Assembly: GCF_016862375.1 (NCBI RefSeq)
Contig: NZ_BOMV01000006.1
Location: 79,174-143,173, forward strand
Origin: Paractinoplanes rishiriensis
Lineage (GTDB): Bacteria; Actinomycetota; Actinomycetes; Mycobacteriales; Micromonosporaceae
DNA: 64,000 nt
Reading direction: 5' to 3'
In this document: positions 25,911 through 33,611 of the stretch, in pieces
Position numbering within the stretch: position 1 is the first letter of the stretch
Layout: every line of letters begins with the position of its first letter
Position numbers and translations under genes: made by a program
Notes under the pieces: model-generated
What the model was told of the DNA's origin: nothing
Databases searched by the model: none
What the model saw: only the letters and a program-made list of their open reading frames with translations

Positions 25911-26690
25911 ATGAAGGAGAAGGAGTACCAGCGCGAGCTGCGCCGCCTGCACGGCGAACTGGTGGCGATGCAGGAATGGGTCAAGGACACCGGGGCGAAG
26001 ATCTGCGTGGTCTTCGAGGGCCGGGACACCGCCGGCAAGGGCGGCACCATCAAGGCGATCACCGAACGGGTGAGCCCGCGCACGTTCCGGGTGGTGGCGC
26101 TGCCGGCGCCCACCGAGCGGGAGAAGTCGCAGATGTACCTGCAACGGTACGTGCCGCACCTGCCCGGCGCCGGCGACGTGGTCATCTTCGACCGCAGCTG
26201 GTACAACCGCGCCGGGGTGGAGCGGGTGCTCGGCTTCTGCTCCGACGACCAGGTCAAGCAGTTCCTGAGCAGCGTGCCCGGGGTCGAGCGGGCCATCGTC
26301 GACTCCGGGGTGATCCTGCTCAAGTACTGGCTCGAGGTCGGCGAGGCGGAGCAGACCCGGCGGCTGGAAAACCGGATCAACGACCCGCGCAAGGTGTGGA
26401 AGCTCTCCTCGCTCGACCTCCAGTCGTACTCCCGCTGGTACGACTACTCGCGGGCGCGCGACGAGATGTTCCGGTCCACCGACACCGCGTGGGCGCCCTG
26501 GTACGTGGCGAACACCGACGACAAGAAGAGCGGCCGGCTCAACATCATCTCGCACCTGCTGGCGAGCGTGCCGTACCAGCCGATGAAGCACCGCGACGTC
26601 AAGCTGCCCAAGCGGCAGAAGTCGAACGGCTACCACGACCCGGAGCTGCCGATGCGGCACATCCCGACGCCGTTCACCCCAGCCGGGTGA
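25911..26690 (+). CDS. ppk2: Polyphosphate kinase 2 (PPK2) family protein
   Basis: A 259-residue PPK2 enzyme that transfers phosphate between polyphosphate and nucleotides. Walker A is FEGRDTAGKGG (35-45) and Walker B/lid is VVIFDRSWYNRAGVERVLGF, followed by the RRLENRINDPRKVWKLSSLD helix. Single-domain length fits a class I PPK2 (nucleoside diphosphate from polyphosphate, or reverse). ATG 25911 is chosen: a GGCGGGAGG site ends about eight bases upstream and family members begin with this Lys/Glu-rich segment; a frame extends to 25836 without such support. Its end overlaps the convergent DUF6346-like gene by 17 bp. Confidence 0.93.
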   Translation: MKEKEYQRELRRLHGELVAMQEWVKDTGAKICVVFEGRDTAGKGGTIKAITERVSPRTFRVVALPAPTEREKSQMYLQRYVPHLPGAGDVVIFDRSWYNRAGVERVLGFCSDDQVKQFLSSVPGVERAIVDSGVILLKYWLEVGEAEQTRRLENRINDPRKVWKLSSLDLQSYSRWYDYSRARDEMFRSTDTAWAPWYVANTDDKKSGRLNIISHLLASVPYQPMKHRDVKLPKRQKSNGYHDPELPMRHIPTPFTPAG

Positions 26691-27222
26691 CGTGCAGGAT
26701 CGGCCGCAGGTAGAGCCCGGCGGCCAGCAGCGGCAGCAGGCCCAGCAGCCCCACGGCCCAGGCGGCCGCCCGCACCCAGGACCGCTCCGCCGTGCCCGGG
26801 CGGGAATAGCCGCCCGGGTTCTCGCCGATCTCGAAACGGTCGCCGACCCGGTCGCCGTCGTCGAAGAAGCCCGGCTTGTCGATGGTGACCCGGACCGTCT
26901 CGCCGGTCTCCCAGGTGGCCGTGACCGTGCACCGGTCGTGGTAGCCGAAGCCGTTCAGGGTGACCGGGCCGCGCAGCGAACAGCGCTCGATGGCGGCCGT
27001 CCCGGTGCGGCGGGCGTCCTGGTAGTTCTTGCCGGCGAACCGGCCGACGGTCAGCGCCGTGCCCACCAGCAGGAACGACACCCCGACCAGCAGGGCCGCC
27101 GCGAGGGTGGCGTTGAACCAGGCCCGCCGGCGCATTTCGGGGGTGGGAGCGGGCCGGGGGACGGCTGGTCGCTCCGGCAGCACCTCGATGGTGCGCGCAG
27201 CCTCGTCGGGATTGACCGGCAC
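26674..27222 (-). CDS. Two-helix membrane protein (DUF6346-like)
   Basis: A 182-residue protein with a Pro/Arg-rich cytoplasmic N-terminus, one membrane helix (about 37-60), a soluble extracytoplasmic section with two Cys (RCSLRG and DRCTVTATW, possibly disulfide-bonded) and a C-terminal second helix. It resembles small actinomycete membrane proteins grouped as DUF6346, which I note from memory. Function unknown. GTG 27222 is favoured because GGGGAGG lies nine bases upstream; an ATG at 27288 has no such site. Confidence 0.7.
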   Translation of the reverse strand: MPVNPDEAARTIEVLPERPAVPRPAPTPEMRRRAWFNATLAAALLVGVSFLLVGTALTVGRFAGKNYQDARRTGTAAIERCSLRGPVTLNGFGYHDRCTVTATWETGETVRVTIDKPGFFDDGDRVGDRFEIGENPGGYSRPGTAERSWVRAAAWAVGLLGLLPLLAAGLYLRPILHVTRLG

Positions 27223-27311
27223 GATCCGCAACCTCCCCGTTGCGCGGAACGAAAGTCCGAGGCAAACGGTCGCGGAATTCATTGACACCTGTCAAGCAAC
27301 AGTCGGCTATT

Positions 27312-27761
27312 TCAATCGCGCACCAGCGTGGCCCCGGTGGCCCGGCCCTCGTCGGTCCAGGAGGCGGGACGCATCGACACCGGGTCGACGTTGACCACCA
27401 CGCGCTTGCCCTCGGCGTACACCGTCCGGCCGTCGGCCGAGATGATCCGGAAGCGGTAGTCGGCGCTGGAGTTGCCCAGCCGCTCCACCCAGAAGTGCAC
27501 GCCGATCTCGCCGGTGCCGCGGACCGGCAGGTGGAAGGTGATGGCGTACTCGCGGACCACGTTGAACGCGTCCGGCGTGGTCGGCCGGCCGTTGGCGAAC
27601 GACACCCCGCGGGCCGCCCACCAGGCGGTCATGGCCCGCTCGACGAGCACGGCGTAGCGGGCGTTGTGCAGCACGCCGAGGGCGTCCAGGTCGTCGAAGT
27701 GCACCGGCTGCCAGATGACGTCGCCGTACGCGGGTGCCTCGGCGCGGGTCACGGTGGTCAT
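27312..27761 (-). CDS. Hotdog-fold acyl-CoA thioesterase (4HBT type)
   Basis: A 149-residue single hotdog domain. The N-terminal QPVHFDDLDALGVLHNARYAVLVERA matches 4-hydroxybenzoyl-CoA thioesterase/YbgC-type enzymes, with the catalytic Asp in FDDLDALG and the NARY helix. It should hydrolyse an acyl-CoA thioester. Its ATG overlaps the TGA of the upstream TetR gene by 4 bp, so regulator and enzyme are co-translated and the enzyme probably serves the regulator's effector pathway. Confidence 0.85.
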   Translation of the reverse strand: MTTVTRAEAPAYGDVIWQPVHFDDLDALGVLHNARYAVLVERAMTAWWAARGVSFANGRPTTPDAFNVVREYAITFHLPVRGTGEIGVHFWVERLGNSSADYRFRIISADGRTVYAEGKRVVVNVDPVSMRPASWTDEGRATGATLVRD

Positions 27762-28390
27762 GTCAGCTCCGTCAGGGTTGTCGGGTCGGTGGCCAGCGAG
27801 CGCAGGTGCGCCAGCAGGGCATCGCGGGCGTGCTGGTAGACGTCGGGGCCGAGGACGGGCGCCTGCATCACGGCGCAGACCCCCAAAGACTCGATGAGGT
27901 ACGCGGTCGCGGTCGGGTCCGCCTCGGGCCGGAGATCACCGGCGGCGACCGCCTCGGCGGCCAGGCCGGTGAGGAAGGCCATCCAGTCGGCGAGTTGGGC
28001 GCCGAGCCGGTCGCGCACGGCCCCCGGGCGTACGTTGAACTCGAAGTTGGCATTGGCGAAAAAGCAACCGCCCGGCAGCCGCCCAGCCTCGTAGAAGGCG
28101 AGCCGCAGACGGTGCACCCGCCAGAGCCGGCGGACCCCGCGCGGCGCGGCGAGGGCCGGCTGGATCACCTCCTCGATCCACTGCCGGCGGGCGTGGTCGA
28201 TGACCGCGAGCTGCAGCGACTCCTTGGAACGCCAGTGCGCGAACAGGCCGGACTTGCTGATGCCCAGCGCCTCGGCGAGCTGGCCCAGGGACAGGCCCTC
28301 CAGCCCGTCGGTGGTGGCGAGGAGCAGCGCCCGGTCGAGCACGGCGGTGCGCGTGCGGTCGCCGCGGAGCAGTCTTCCATCGGCGGTCAT
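27758..28390 (-). CDS. TetR family repressor, acyl-CoA type
   Basis: A 210-residue TetR/AcrR regulator. The HTH spans about 17-50 (AVLDRALLLATTDGLEGLSLGQLAEALGISKSGLFAHWRSKESL). The ligand domain has CFFANANFEFNVRPGAVRD, a pattern seen in regulators near acyl-CoA genes. ATG 28390 is chosen because it gives a standard N-terminus just downstream of the operator-like palindrome at 28408-28423; the longer frame would run across the operator and into the divergent gene. Likely autoregulated, and coupled to the thioesterase. Confidence 0.88.
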   Translation of the reverse strand: MTADGRLLRGDRTRTAVLDRALLLATTDGLEGLSLGQLAEALGISKSGLFAHWRSKESLQLAVIDHARRQWIEEVIQPALAAPRGVRRLWRVHRLRLAFYEAGRLPGGCFFANANFEFNVRPGAVRDRLGAQLADWMAFLTGLAAEAVAAGDLRPEADPTATAYLIESLGVCAVMQAPVLGPDVYQHARDALLAHLRSLATDPTTLTELT

Positions 28391-28407
28391 GGTCGTGAAC
28401 CTACAAA

Positions 28408-28423
28408 ACGACCGACCGTTCGT
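28408..28423. promoter_or_regulatory. Candidate TetR operator
   Basis: ACGACCGACCGTTCGT is palindromic at 12 of 16 positions and lies 18 bp upstream of the TetR start codon, flanked by an AT-rich stretch (CGTAAATATTG) that could hold the -10 region. Its CGACCGACCGTTCG core looks like common TetR-family operators. Confidence 0.55.
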
Positions 28424-28505
28424 AAATATTGTCTGCGTCACTTCAGGGGCGATTAGGGGGTGATCCCCGATTCCCCGCTTGCCCTCCCCCGGCAGGATGG
28501 CTGCC

Positions 28506-29696
28506 ATGAGAGCCATGCGATCCGTCCTTGGCAGCACCGCCCTCGGCATCACCGCCGTCCTGCTCGTGGCGGCCTGTGGCGGCACTCCCGCGCCGGCGCC
28601 GGAGCCCGTGGCAGCCCAGCCCGGGGCACCCCAGCCCGCGGCACCCAGCCTGCACGGCTCGCACAGCGGACCGCCGCCGGTCGCCTCGCCGTTGCGCGAG
28701 CACGAGCGCTTCGTCGACATCACGATGCCGCGGTCCTACAAACCGGCCGCGCCGCACGGCGGCACCGACGAATACCGCTGCTTCCTGGTCGATCCCGGGC
28801 TGACCACACCGGCTTTCCTGACCGGCAGCCTGTTCCGCCCGCAGAACGCCGCCATCGTGCACCACGCGATCTTCTACCGGCTCAACCCCGACCAGGCCGG
28901 CGACGCCGAAACCCTGGACGCGCAGACTCCCGGCGACGGCTGGACCTGCTTCGGCGACACCGGCCTGTCCGGGCAGACGGCCTGGGTGGCGCACTGGGCA
29001 CCCGGCGCCGCCGAGACGCTGATGCCGGCCGGGTTCGGCTTCGAGATGGCGCCCGGCAGCAAACTCGTCATGCAGGTGCACTACAACCTGCTCGGGCTCG
29101 ACGCCCAGGCCGAAACGGCCGACCGGTCCGGCATGCAGATGCGGCTGGCCGACGGCACGGCGCCGCTCCGGCCGCTCGAGACCGAGCTGGCGGTCGCACC
29201 GATCGAGCTGCCGTGCGAGCCCGGCGGCACCGGTCCGCTCTGCGACCGCGCGGCCGCCGTGGCCGACGTCGAAAAGCGGTTCGGACCGCAGTCGCGCGGT
29301 TTCGTCGAGCAGCTCCAGCAGCGGTGCAACCCGGTCCCCGGCCCGACCCAGCACTGCGACCGCCCGGTCGGCAGGCCCGGCACGATCCACCTGGCGGGCG
29401 GCCACATGCATCTGCTCGGCCGCTCGATCAAGGTCGAGGTCAACCCGGGCACGCCCCAGGCGCAGACGGTGGTCGACGTACCGGAGTACAACTTCGACAA
29501 CCAGGCCCTGACCCCGCTGGCCAAGCCGGTCGCCGTCGACCGCGGCGACACGATCCGGGTGACCTGCACCCACGACGCCACGCTGCGTAAGAAGTTGCCC
29601 CAGCTCAAGACGCTGCCGTCGCGCTACGTGGTGTGGGGCGAGGGAACGAGCGACGAGATGTGCCTGGGCGTCATGGTCTTCGCACCGAAGGTTTGA
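28506..29696 (+). CDS. Copper type II monooxygenase-like lipoprotein
   Basis: A 396-residue exported lipoprotein (signal MRAMRSVLGSTALGITAVLL, lipobox VAAC, Cys24) resembling peptidylglycine monooxygenase/dopamine beta-hydroxylase. The full set of copper ligands can be matched: H119-H120 (IVHHAIF) and H192 (MQVHYN) for the first copper, H300-x-H302 (GGHMHLLG) and Met385 (TSDEMCLG) for the second. Numerous Cys pairs suggest disulfides. It may hydroxylate an unknown extracellular substrate. The start is between several ATGs; 28506 is reasonable, with CAGGA eight bases upstream (also readable as a CAGGAT -10 box). It is divergent from the TetR gene. Confidence 0.8.
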   Translation: MRAMRSVLGSTALGITAVLLVAACGGTPAPAPEPVAAQPGAPQPAAPSLHGSHSGPPPVASPLREHERFVDITMPRSYKPAAPHGGTDEYRCFLVDPGLTTPAFLTGSLFRPQNAAIVHHAIFYRLNPDQAGDAETLDAQTPGDGWTCFGDTGLSGQTAWVAHWAPGAAETLMPAGFGFEMAPGSKLVMQVHYNLLGLDAQAETADRSGMQMRLADGTAPLRPLETELAVAPIELPCEPGGTGPLCDRAAAVADVEKRFGPQSRGFVEQLQQRCNPVPGPTQHCDRPVGRPGTIHLAGGHMHLLGRSIKVEVNPGTPQAQTVVDVPEYNFDNQALTPLAKPVAVDRGDTIRVTCTHDATLRKKLPQLKTLPSRYVVWGEGTSDEMCLGVMVFAPKV

Positions 29697-29701
29697 TGGG
29701 G

Positions 29702-29716
29702 TAGGATGCGCCGCGA
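29702..29716 (+). promoter_or_regulatory. Leaderless -10 box (TAGGAT) before 29716
   Basis: TAGGAT (29702-29707) lies just after the monooxygenase stop codon and ends eight bases before the ATG at 29716. No ribosome site intervenes. It probably drives the leader peptide and the MoxR/vWA module. Confidence 0.45.
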
Positions 29717-29769
29717 TGAAGACCTTCTCGCACCGAGGGGAGGCCCCGTCCACCGAAGGTGAGTGCTGA
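29716..29769 (+). CDS. Leader peptide of 17 codons upstream of the MoxR module
   Basis: ATG 29716 opens a 17-codon frame (MKTFSHRGEAPSTEGEC) whose TGA shares its A with the ATG of the next gene (TGATG at 29767-29771). With a TAGGAT box eight bases upstream it looks like a leaderless mini-gene whose translation delivers ribosomes to the next start. It has no similarity I recognise and may only serve coupling. Unproven; ribosome profiling would decide. Confidence 0.4.
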   Translation: MKTFSHRGEAPSTEGEC

Positions 29770-31190
29770 TGCGCTCCCCCGGCGTGGACGGCGATCCCCG
29801 TCTTCTGTCCTGGCTGCGCGTGCGCGAGTTCGCCGTGCCGCCCTCCATGATCGAAACCGCCACCACCCGCCGCGCCGCCGGCGACTGGTCCGGCGCGTGC
29901 GCAGCCGCCCACCTCGACGCCGACGTCGACGTGCGCGCGGTGGCCCAGTCACACGGCCGCGACCTGGCCACCCGACTCCGCACCGACCTGCGCCACCTGG
30001 CCCCCGACCTGCTGCGCTGGCACTGGCCGCGCGCCGCACTACCGGACGGCCTGCTGCGCCCAGGCGTGACGGTCGCGCTGGCCACCTACCCCCATGCCGC
30101 CGGCGCGCTCCACCTGGTGGCCCGCACCCCACCGGCGTGGGCCGACGCCGGCCAGCGCATCAGCCTCACCCTCTGGCCCGCCACCCACCCGTCCACCACC
30201 CCACACCCGCATCCCCACCCCGACCGCCGCTTCCGCCTCGACCTGCACCGCCACCTGTGGGACGCCCGCAGAGCCCCCGACCTGCGCCACCGAACGGGAG
30301 CCGAGGCAGCGTTGCCGACCGGAGCCGGCGCGGATTCAGCCGGCGCGGATTCAGCCGGCGCGGACTCAACGCCAGCCGTGGGCCGCCCGCCCGCGGGCTC
30401 GGCGGTCGCGAAGCGGTTCGGCGCGGTTCGCCTGCCGGATGGCGGTGCCGTGCATCGGTGGGTGGCCGAGGCGGCGATCCTGCGGGAGGCGGACGGCCGG
30501 CCCCACGATCCGGTGGTGGTGCGGGTGGGTGCGCGGTTTCGCCTCGCGCTGGATCCGGGGGCGGATGGACCGCGCCTGCTCGGACGGGCGGCGCGGGGAT
30601 ATCCGGTGTTGCCGCACGCGGCCACCTGGCTGCTCCCCGACCTGGAACTCCTGCGGGCCGGCCTGATCACGCTGGACCAGCTGCATCCGCTCGTCGCGGC
30701 GGCTCTCGCCCCGGCATGGCCGCCGGCCCGCAACCCGGCCCCACCGCCCGCACCGGTCCCACCGCCCGCACCGGCTGCGCCGCGGCTTGTCGAGTGCCGG
30801 GGTGAGTGGCATCGGATCGCGGTGGTGGCGGGGGTGCTCACGGCGCTCGACCACGATCCTGCTGAGGTTTGGCGGGAGGAGCTGTTTGCGGCGTTGGGTG
30901 GGTTGCCTCTGGCCTGTTTGCGGGCCATTGATCTGGCCAACCGGGAGCCGGCGAGTCTCGACGATATTCGGGCTCGGCTGGACCACGGGGACACCGTGGG
31001 GGCGCTCGCCGTTGTTGAGGAACTGCTCGGCGCCGCGGCCGCGTTGCGCGGTGGGGCGCTTCGGGACGAACTGGAGACTGCGGCTGCTCGCCGGGTCACC
31101 TATGGGCTCTACCGCGCGGGGCTTGCCGGGCGGGGGCCGTTGAAGGACAAGCCACCTCGCCGTCGGGCCGGGCGTAGCCGTACCCGCTGA
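29769..31190 (+). CDS. Unknown protein of the MoxR/vWA module
   Basis: A 473-residue cytoplasmic protein of unknown function. It opens WLRVREFAVPPSMIETATTRRAAGDWSGACAAAHLDADVD, then alternates helical stretches with His/Pro and Ala/Pro linkers (about 140-150 and 317-335). The C-terminal 120 residues are helical and Leu/Ala-rich. A triple GADSA repeat lies near residue 187-201. Its constant companions here are a MoxR ATPase and an HExxH/vWA protein immediately downstream, so it is likely the third partner of that complex. ATG 29769 is favoured: GAAGG lies nine bases upstream and the leader peptide stop overlaps it; GTG 29763 is an alternative. Confidence 0.6.
   Translation: MRSPGVDGDPRLLSWLRVREFAVPPSMIETATTRRAAGDWSGACAAAHLDADVDVRAVAQSHGRDLATRLRTDLRHLAPDLLRWHWPRAALPDGLLRPGVTVALATYPHAAGALHLVARTPPAWADAGQRISLTLWPATHPSTTPHPHPHPDRRFRLDLHRHLWDARRAPDLRHRTGAEAALPTGAGADSAGADSAGADSTPAVGRPPAGSAVAKRFGAVRLPDGGAVHRWVAEAAILREADGRPHDPVVVRVGARFRLALDPGADGPRLLGRAARGYPVLPHAATWLLPDLELLRAGLITLDQLHPLVAAALAPAWPPARNPAPPPAPVPPPAPAAPRLVECRGEWHRIAVVAGVLTALDHDPAEVWREELFAALGGLPLACLRAIDLANREPASLDDIRARLDHGDTVGALAVVEELLGAAAALRGGALRDELETAAARRVTYGLYRAGLAGRGPLKDKPPRRRAGRSRTR
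30324..30368 (+). repeat. 15-bp tandem repeat within the coding region
   Basis: Three in-frame copies of GCCGGCGCGGATTCA (30324-30338, 30339-30353, 30354-30368, the last with one change, GACTCA) encode AGADS repeats in a linker of the unknown protein. Confidence 0.85.
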
Positions 31191-31209
31191 TCTTTTTGGT
31201 GATGCCTTT

Positions 31210-32382
31210 ATGACTAATAATCTTGCTGTTGCGGGCGACCTGCTGCGTCTGCTTTCCGAAACCACCACCGAGCCGCGGGTGGACGAGCAACTCGAGGCGT
31301 TGACGCTGGCGGTTGCGGCGGACCTGCCCGTGCTGCTCTGGGGTGAGCCGGGCATCGGGAAGACCGCGGCGCTCACCCACCTCGCGGGGACGCTCGGGCT
31401 GCCGCTGACCACGGTGATCGCCAGCGTGCATGAGCCGACCGACTTCTCCGGTCTGCCGGTGCTGGGGGCCGATCCGGCGGTTCAGGGGGTGCCGATGGCG
31501 CCGCCCGACTGGGCCGTGCGGCTGTGCCGGGCCGGGCACGGGCTGCTGTTCCTGGATGAACTGTCCACCGCTCCGCCGGCGGTGCAGGCCGCGCTGCTGC
31601 GGCTCGTGCTGGAACGGCGGGTCGGTGAGCTTCGGCTGCCGCCGGGGGTGCGGATCGTGGCGGCGGCCAACCCGCGGGCGTCGGCGGCGGACGGGTGGGA
31701 GCTCAGTGCGCCGCTGGCCAACCGGTTCGTGCATCTGCAGTGGACGTACGACCACGAGGTGGTGGTTCGCGGGCTCGGCGGGACGTGGCCGCGCGCGACG
31801 CTGCCCGAGTTGGACGCGGGGCGGTTGCCGGACGCGGTCGCGTACGCCCGCACCGGGGTTTGCCGTTTGCTGCGGACCCGGCCGGCGCTGGTGCACCAGA
31901 TGCCGCCGAACGAGGCGCGCCGCGGCGGGGCCTGGCCGTCGCCGCGGACCTGGGAGATGGCCGTGCGGCTGGTCGCGTTCGCCACCGCGGCCGGCACCTC
32001 GCGGGAGGTTCTGTCCATGCTGGTGCGCGGCGTGGTGGGCGACGGTCCGGGGCTGGAACTGCTGGCCGGACTGGACCGGATGGACCTGCCGGACCCGGAG
32101 GACCTGCTCGCCGACCCGGCCGGCGCGGTGCTGCCGGAACGCGGTGACCTGCGCCAGGCCGTGCTCGACGGGGTGGTGGCGGCGGTCCGGCAGCGTCCGG
32201 GGCGGCAGCGCTGGGAGGCGGCCTGGACGTTGCTGGTGCACGCGATGACGACCGGCGCCCCGGATCTCGTGGTGGTGCCGGCCACCACGCTGGCGAAGCT
32301 GCGGCAGGACGACTGGGCCATCCCGGCCGAGATCGAGCGGCTGGCCGGCGCCGTCACCCTGTCCCGCCGGGCGGCCGCCTGA
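31210..32382 (+). CDS. MoxR-type AAA+ ATPase
   Basis: A 390-residue AAA+ ATPase. Walker A is GEPGIGKT (45-52), Walker B LLFLDE (112-117), and a sensor-1 Asn follows in VRIVAAANPRA. MoxR ATPases act as chaperones that remodel or load metal into partner proteins carrying vWA domains. Its partner is the next gene, which overlaps its stop by one base (TGATG). The ATG at 31210 is preceded by GGTGA six bases upstream. It is 19 bp downstream of the unknown gene, making a three-gene operon. Confidence 0.9.
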   Translation: MTNNLAVAGDLLRLLSETTTEPRVDEQLEALTLAVAADLPVLLWGEPGIGKTAALTHLAGTLGLPLTTVIASVHEPTDFSGLPVLGADPAVQGVPMAPPDWAVRLCRAGHGLLFLDELSTAPPAVQAALLRLVLERRVGELRLPPGVRIVAAANPRASAADGWELSAPLANRFVHLQWTYDHEVVVRGLGGTWPRATLPELDAGRLPDAVAYARTGVCRLLRTRPALVHQMPPNEARRGGAWPSPRTWEMAVRLVAFATAAGTSREVLSMLVRGVVGDGPGLELLAGLDRMDLPDPEDLLADPAGAVLPERGDLRQAVLDGVVAAVRQRPGRQRWEAAWTLLVHAMTTGAPDLVVVPATTLAKLRQDDWAIPAEIERLAGAVTLSRRAAA

Positions 32383-33572
32383 TGACGATGGATTTCGAGA
32401 AGTTGTACGCGGCCCGGCTGCACGCCACCCGGGTCCGCCCGTATCTGGCCACGGCGCTGTTCGCGCTGCAGCCGGTGGAGTCCTCGCGGGTGCCGACGAT
32501 GGCCGTGGACAAGCACTGGCGCTGTTACGTCTCGCCCGCGTTCGTCGCCGCCCGGAGCATTCCGGTGCTGGCCGCAGTCCTCGTGCACGAGGTGTCCCAC
32601 CTGCTGCGCGACCACCACGGCCGCAGCGCACGCTACGCAGCACAACACGGGCGCACCGGGCCCGGCGAAAGCCTGCGGATGAACATCGCCGCCGACTTCG
32701 AAATCAACGACGACGTGTACGACGAGAGCCTGCGCCGGCCGCCCGACGCCGCCCACCCGGGTCTGCTGAACATGCCCGCCGGCCGGCTCATGGAGGAGTA
32801 CCTGGACCAGTTCAGCCTGTGTCCGTTGCACGGCCTGGCCTGGCTGGACTGCGGCAGCGGCGCGGACGGCGCCGGCCGGGAGTGGGACCTGGGCCCGGAC
32901 GGCGCGCACGGGCTCACCGCGCGGGAACGGGACGCGGTCCGGTTCCGGGTGGCGCAGGGCATCAACGGCCAGCCGGGCGACGTCCCGGACGGCTGGCGGC
33001 GCTGGGCCGAGGAGGCCTTCCACCCGCCCCAGCCGTGGCGCGAACTGCTCGGTGCCGCGGTACGGGCGGCGGCCGCGGGCTCCGGTTCCGGCGACGACTA
33101 CACGTACGGCCGGCCGGCCCGCCGCTCGGCCGCGCTGCCCGGGGTCGTGCTGCCCGCGCTGCGCCGCCGCCCGCCCCGGGTCGCGGTCATCATCGACACC
33201 TCCGGCTCGGTGAGCGACGCCGAACTGGGCACCGCGCTGCTCGAGGTCACCGCGATCGGCCGCGCGGCCGGCGGCGGCAGCGGTCAGGTCAGCGTGCTCT
33301 CCTGCGACGCGGCCGCGGACGTCGCCGGGCCGATCTGCCGGACCTGGGGCATCCCGCTGGTCGGCGGCGGCGGAACGGACATGCGGGCGGGCTTCGCCCG
33401 GGTGCTGTCCGAGAGCCCGCGACCGGATGTCGTGGTGGTGCTGACCGACGGCCAGACGCCGTGGCCGAGCCGGCCGCCGTGCCGGACCGTGGTGGGTTTG
33501 TTCCCGCGCCGCGGCGAGTGGGTGGAACGGCCGTCGTGGGCCCGCGTGGTGACCGTCGGCTCGGGCCGGTAA
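32382..33572 (+). CDS. HExxH metallopeptidase-like / vWA protein (DUF2201)
   Basis: A 396-residue cytoplasmic protein with two parts. The N-terminal domain carries a zinc-peptidase-like motif, LVHEVSHLLRDHHG (His69, Glu70, His73), and a downstream DFEINDD that could supply the third ligand. The C-terminal vWA domain has an intact MIDAS: DTSGS (272-276), a Thr in GGGGTDM and an Asp in VVLTDGQTP. This is the DUF2201 architecture. Paired with MoxR by a one-base overlap, it is the expected remodelling target. Whether it cleaves protein is unknown. It may start at ATG 32388 instead of 32382. Confidence 0.88.
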   Translation: MTMDFEKLYAARLHATRVRPYLATALFALQPVESSRVPTMAVDKHWRCYVSPAFVAARSIPVLAAVLVHEVSHLLRDHHGRSARYAAQHGRTGPGESLRMNIAADFEINDDVYDESLRRPPDAAHPGLLNMPAGRLMEEYLDQFSLCPLHGLAWLDCGSGADGAGREWDLGPDGAHGLTARERDAVRFRVAQGINGQPGDVPDGWRRWAEEAFHPPQPWRELLGAAVRAAAAGSGSGDDYTYGRPARRSAALPGVVLPALRRRPPRVAVIIDTSGSVSDAELGTALLEVTAIGRAAGGGSGQVSVLSCDAAADVAGPICRTWGIPLVGGGGTDMRAGFARVLSESPRPDVVVVLTDGQTPWPSRPPCRTVVGLFPRRGEWVERPSWARVVTVGSGR

Positions 33573-33611
33573 ACGGCCTCCTGGCTGGGGTTTTGGTGGA
33601 AGGCTCCAGCC

